6,421 nucleotides of DNA, from the NCBI GenBank assembly GCA_900549945.1, contig URQJ01000107.1, positions 1-6,421 on the forward strand. Reading direction: 5' to 3'. The first letter of the stretch is position 1. Each line of letters starts with the position of its first letter. The notes under the pieces were generated by a model. That model was not told where the DNA came from. It did not search any database and worked only from the letters and a program-made list of their open reading frames with translations. The stretch is from an uncultured Oscillospiraceae bacterium. GTDB lineage: Bacteria; Bacillota; Clostridia; Oscillospirales; Acutalibacteraceae. Position numbers and translations under genes: made by a program. Of this stretch, positions 5,324 through 6,421 are shown in pieces.

Positions 5324-5566
5324 ATGGAACAAACGGAAAAGCAGCGGGCGCTCTCCTCACTGCGGTGCGGGCAGAGCGCCGTGGTGCGCGCCATCGAGAC
5401 GCAGGGCGCGATGCGCCGGCGCTTACAGGATATCGGGCTGATCTCCGGCACCCGCGTGGAGTGCGTCGGTGTGAGCCCGCTGGGCGACCCGGCGGCCTAT
5501 CTGATCCGCGGCGCGGTGATCGCTTTGCGCCGCGAGGATTCGGACGGCGTCCAGCTCTGCACCTGA
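5324..5566 (+). CDS. FeoA-domain protein, stand-alone
   Basis: Small SH3-like protein of 80 aa, the usual FeoA length. The ATG at 5324 is chosen because AAGGGGG (5309-5315) is 8 bases upstream; the ATG at 5318 would be only 2 bases from it. Family marks run in order: LSSLRCGQSAVVRAI (10-24), the RRRLQDIGLISGT block (31-43), SPLGDPAAYLIRG (51-63) and the closing ALRREDSDGVQL (67-78). FeoA proteins bind the cytosolic G domain of the ferrous iron transporter FeoB, and some act as C-terminal domains of DtxR-type regulators. Here no feoB follows: the next gene is on the other strand and unrelated. It is therefore a solo FeoA-like protein whose partner, if any, is elsewhere. I saw no Fur-like site. 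Confidence 0.87.
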   Translation: MEQTEKQRALSSLRCGQSAVVRAIETQGAMRRRLQDIGLISGTRVECVGVSPLGDPAAYLIRGAVIALRREDSDGVQLCT

Positions 5567-5640
5567 GCGCGCCCCGCATTCTGTATCTATTGTATAACGC
5601 GCAGCGGTAAACGTCAAGCGGACAAGGCGCTGCCGCACGG

Positions 5641-5674
5641 AAAAAATTTGCGCCCCCGGTGGCTTCGGGGGCGC
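5641..5674 (-). terminator. Intrinsic terminator of the minus-strand serine hydrolase
   Basis: GCGCCCCCG (5650-5658) and CGGGGGCGC (5666-5674) form a perfect 9-bp GC stem with a 7-base loop. On the minus strand it is followed by AAATTTTTT (5649-5641). It lies about 145 bases beyond the hydrolase stop codon. On the plus strand there is no U tract after the stem, so it is not a good terminator for the FeoA-like gene. Confidence 0.75.
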
Positions 5675-5778
5675 GGCCGGCATGCGGAAAACCGGGGCGG
5701 CGCGTCGGCTTTGGCGAATCGAAAGGGCCGCATGCGCGGCGTGCACAGCCGAAGCACTTGCGTAAAGGAAACGTACTT

Positions 5779-5803
5779 TACAGTGCGGGGCGAAATACAG
5801 TGC
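5779..5803. repeat. Direct repeat TACAGTGC, 17-base period
   Basis: TACAGTGC occurs at 5779-5786 and 5796-5803, in the gap just beyond the 3' end of the hydrolase gene. No known site matches. A related TTTACAGTGCG occurs at 2291-2301 and 5777-5787. A match of that length is expected by chance in a window this size, so the meaning is doubtful. Confidence 0.3.
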
Positions 5804-5817
5804 ACATTGCAGAAGAA

Positions 5818-6393
5818 TTACATACCGCCGAGGAGCAGCGCCTTGTTTTCGAGCAGGAAGGCGAGCAGGCGGTTCTGCTCGCGGCTTTCCGCGTTGACGG
5901 CGATGACGGCGTTGTCGTCGGGCAGGACGATCGCGAACTGGCCGTATTTGCCGTCGGCGCGGAACGAATTGTGCGCGCCGCGCCAGAAGAGATAGCCGTA
6001 GCCCTCCGCGCCGTTTTCAACCTGCTTGGCCGAGGCCTCGGCGACGTATTCGGCCGGGAGAAGCTGCCGCCCGTTCCATTTTCCGCCGGCGAGAAGCAGC
6101 TCGCCGAAGCGCAGAAGCTCCGAAACGCAGAGGAACAGGCCGCCCGCGCCGAAGGAATAGCCGAGCGGGTCGGTTTCCCACGTCGGGGCTGTGATGCCGA
6201 GCGGCTCGAACAGGCGCGGCGTCAGGTATTTATCGAGCGTGCAGCCCGCGCGGCGCTGCACGAGCACGCCGGCGAGGTACGGACCCACGTTGTTGTACTG
6301 GAATTTTGTCCCCGGCGCGTGGGAAAACGGCTGCGCGAGGCTGTAGCGCACCCAGTCCCGCTCGCGCAGGAACGGGCGCTGGCCGCCCATCAG
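5818..6393 (-). CDS. Beta-lactamase-family serine hydrolase, N-terminus missing
   Basis: C-terminal 191 codons of a class C beta-lactamase/penicillin-binding-protein-like hydrolase (PF00144 type). Visible marks are PGTKFQYNNVGPYLAGVLVQ, holding the second active-site motif Y-N-N, then TLDKYLTPRLFEPLGI, a glycine-rich GAGGLFLCVSELLRFGELLL, and GGKWNGRQLLPAEYV. GYGYLFW follows, then GKYGQFAIVLP, the region of the third motif. The nucleophile motif SxxK and any signal peptide would lie off the right edge. The ATG at 6390 is 3 bases from adapter sequence and has no ribosome binding site, so it is an internal Met, not a start. Members act as esterases, D-aminopeptidases, carboxypeptidases or beta-lactamases; resistance should not be assumed. 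The substrate is unknown. Confidence 0.88.
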   Translation of the reverse strand: MMGGQRPFLRERDWVRYSLAQPFSHAPGTKFQYNNVGPYLAGVLVQRRAGCTLDKYLTPRLFEPLGITAPTWETDPLGYSFGAGGLFLCVSELLRFGELLLAGGKWNGRQLLPAEYVAEASAKQVENGAEGYGYLFWRGAHNSFRADGKYGQFAIVLPDDNAVIAVNAESREQNRLLAFLLENKALLLGGM

Positions 6394-6421
6394 AGATCGG
6401 AAGAGCGTCGTGTAGGGAAAG
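6394..6421. other. Illumina adapter remnant (artefact)
   Basis: The last 28 bases begin AGATCGGAAGAGCGTCGTG and are the reverse complement of the 3' part of the Illumina universal (P5-side) adapter. They are not genomic and truncate the serine hydrolase gene. Confidence 0.97.

Noticed and set aside
6388..6390. ATG as the start of the serine hydrolase
   Set aside because: It lies 3 bases from adapter sequence, has no ribosome binding site, and the protein would lack the SxxK nucleophile region.

Overview
The window reads as a fragment of a fairly GC-rich member of the Clostridia, probably an uncultured gut-type Oscillospirales-like bacterium. This is an inference from gene content: a PcsB-like coiled-coil M23 peptidase, a DUF6483-type protein, a solo FeoA and SigmaA-type promoters, with GC-rich codon use broken by AT-rich intergenic stretches. 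Both ends are Illumina adapter (1-13 and 6394-6421), so the real DNA is 14-6393 and the two terminal genes are cut by the assembly, not by biology.

Layout. At 14-327 is the 3' part of folK (folate synthesis). An AT-rich gap with an inverted repeat and a weak promoter leads to a secreted M23 murein peptidase (463-1701). A short leader region (1702-1828) follows, with an extended -10 box, a 17-codon ORF and competing GGAGGG/CCCTCC/GGAGG pairings. It precedes a GNAT acetyltransferase of the spermine/spermidine type (1829-2278) that is more AT-rich than its neighbours. The 2279-2517 gap holds stem-loops, a strong terminator and an extended -10 promoter for an enolase (2518-3774). The enolase has Gln in place of the normally conserved His of the SHRSGETED motif. 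A near-consensus promoter overlapping the enolase stop codon serves a small DUF6483-like protein (3827-4240), which ends at a bidirectional terminator.

On the minus strand, 4359-5213 encodes a sugar phosphate isomerase/epimerase-like TIM barrel. It is divergent from a solo FeoA-domain protein (5324-5566). A minus-strand terminator (5641-5674) lies downstream of a truncated beta-lactamase-family serine hydrolase (5818-6393, minus).

The genes look like independent housekeeping and accessory units, most with their own promoter or terminator, rather than one pathway. I see no transposase, CRISPR array, tRNA, rRNA, phage or defence module, and nothing that amounts to a new multi-gene system. The most interesting items are the possible leader-controlled acetyltransferase, the enolase active-site substitution, and the repeated half-sites upstream of the M23 peptidase.
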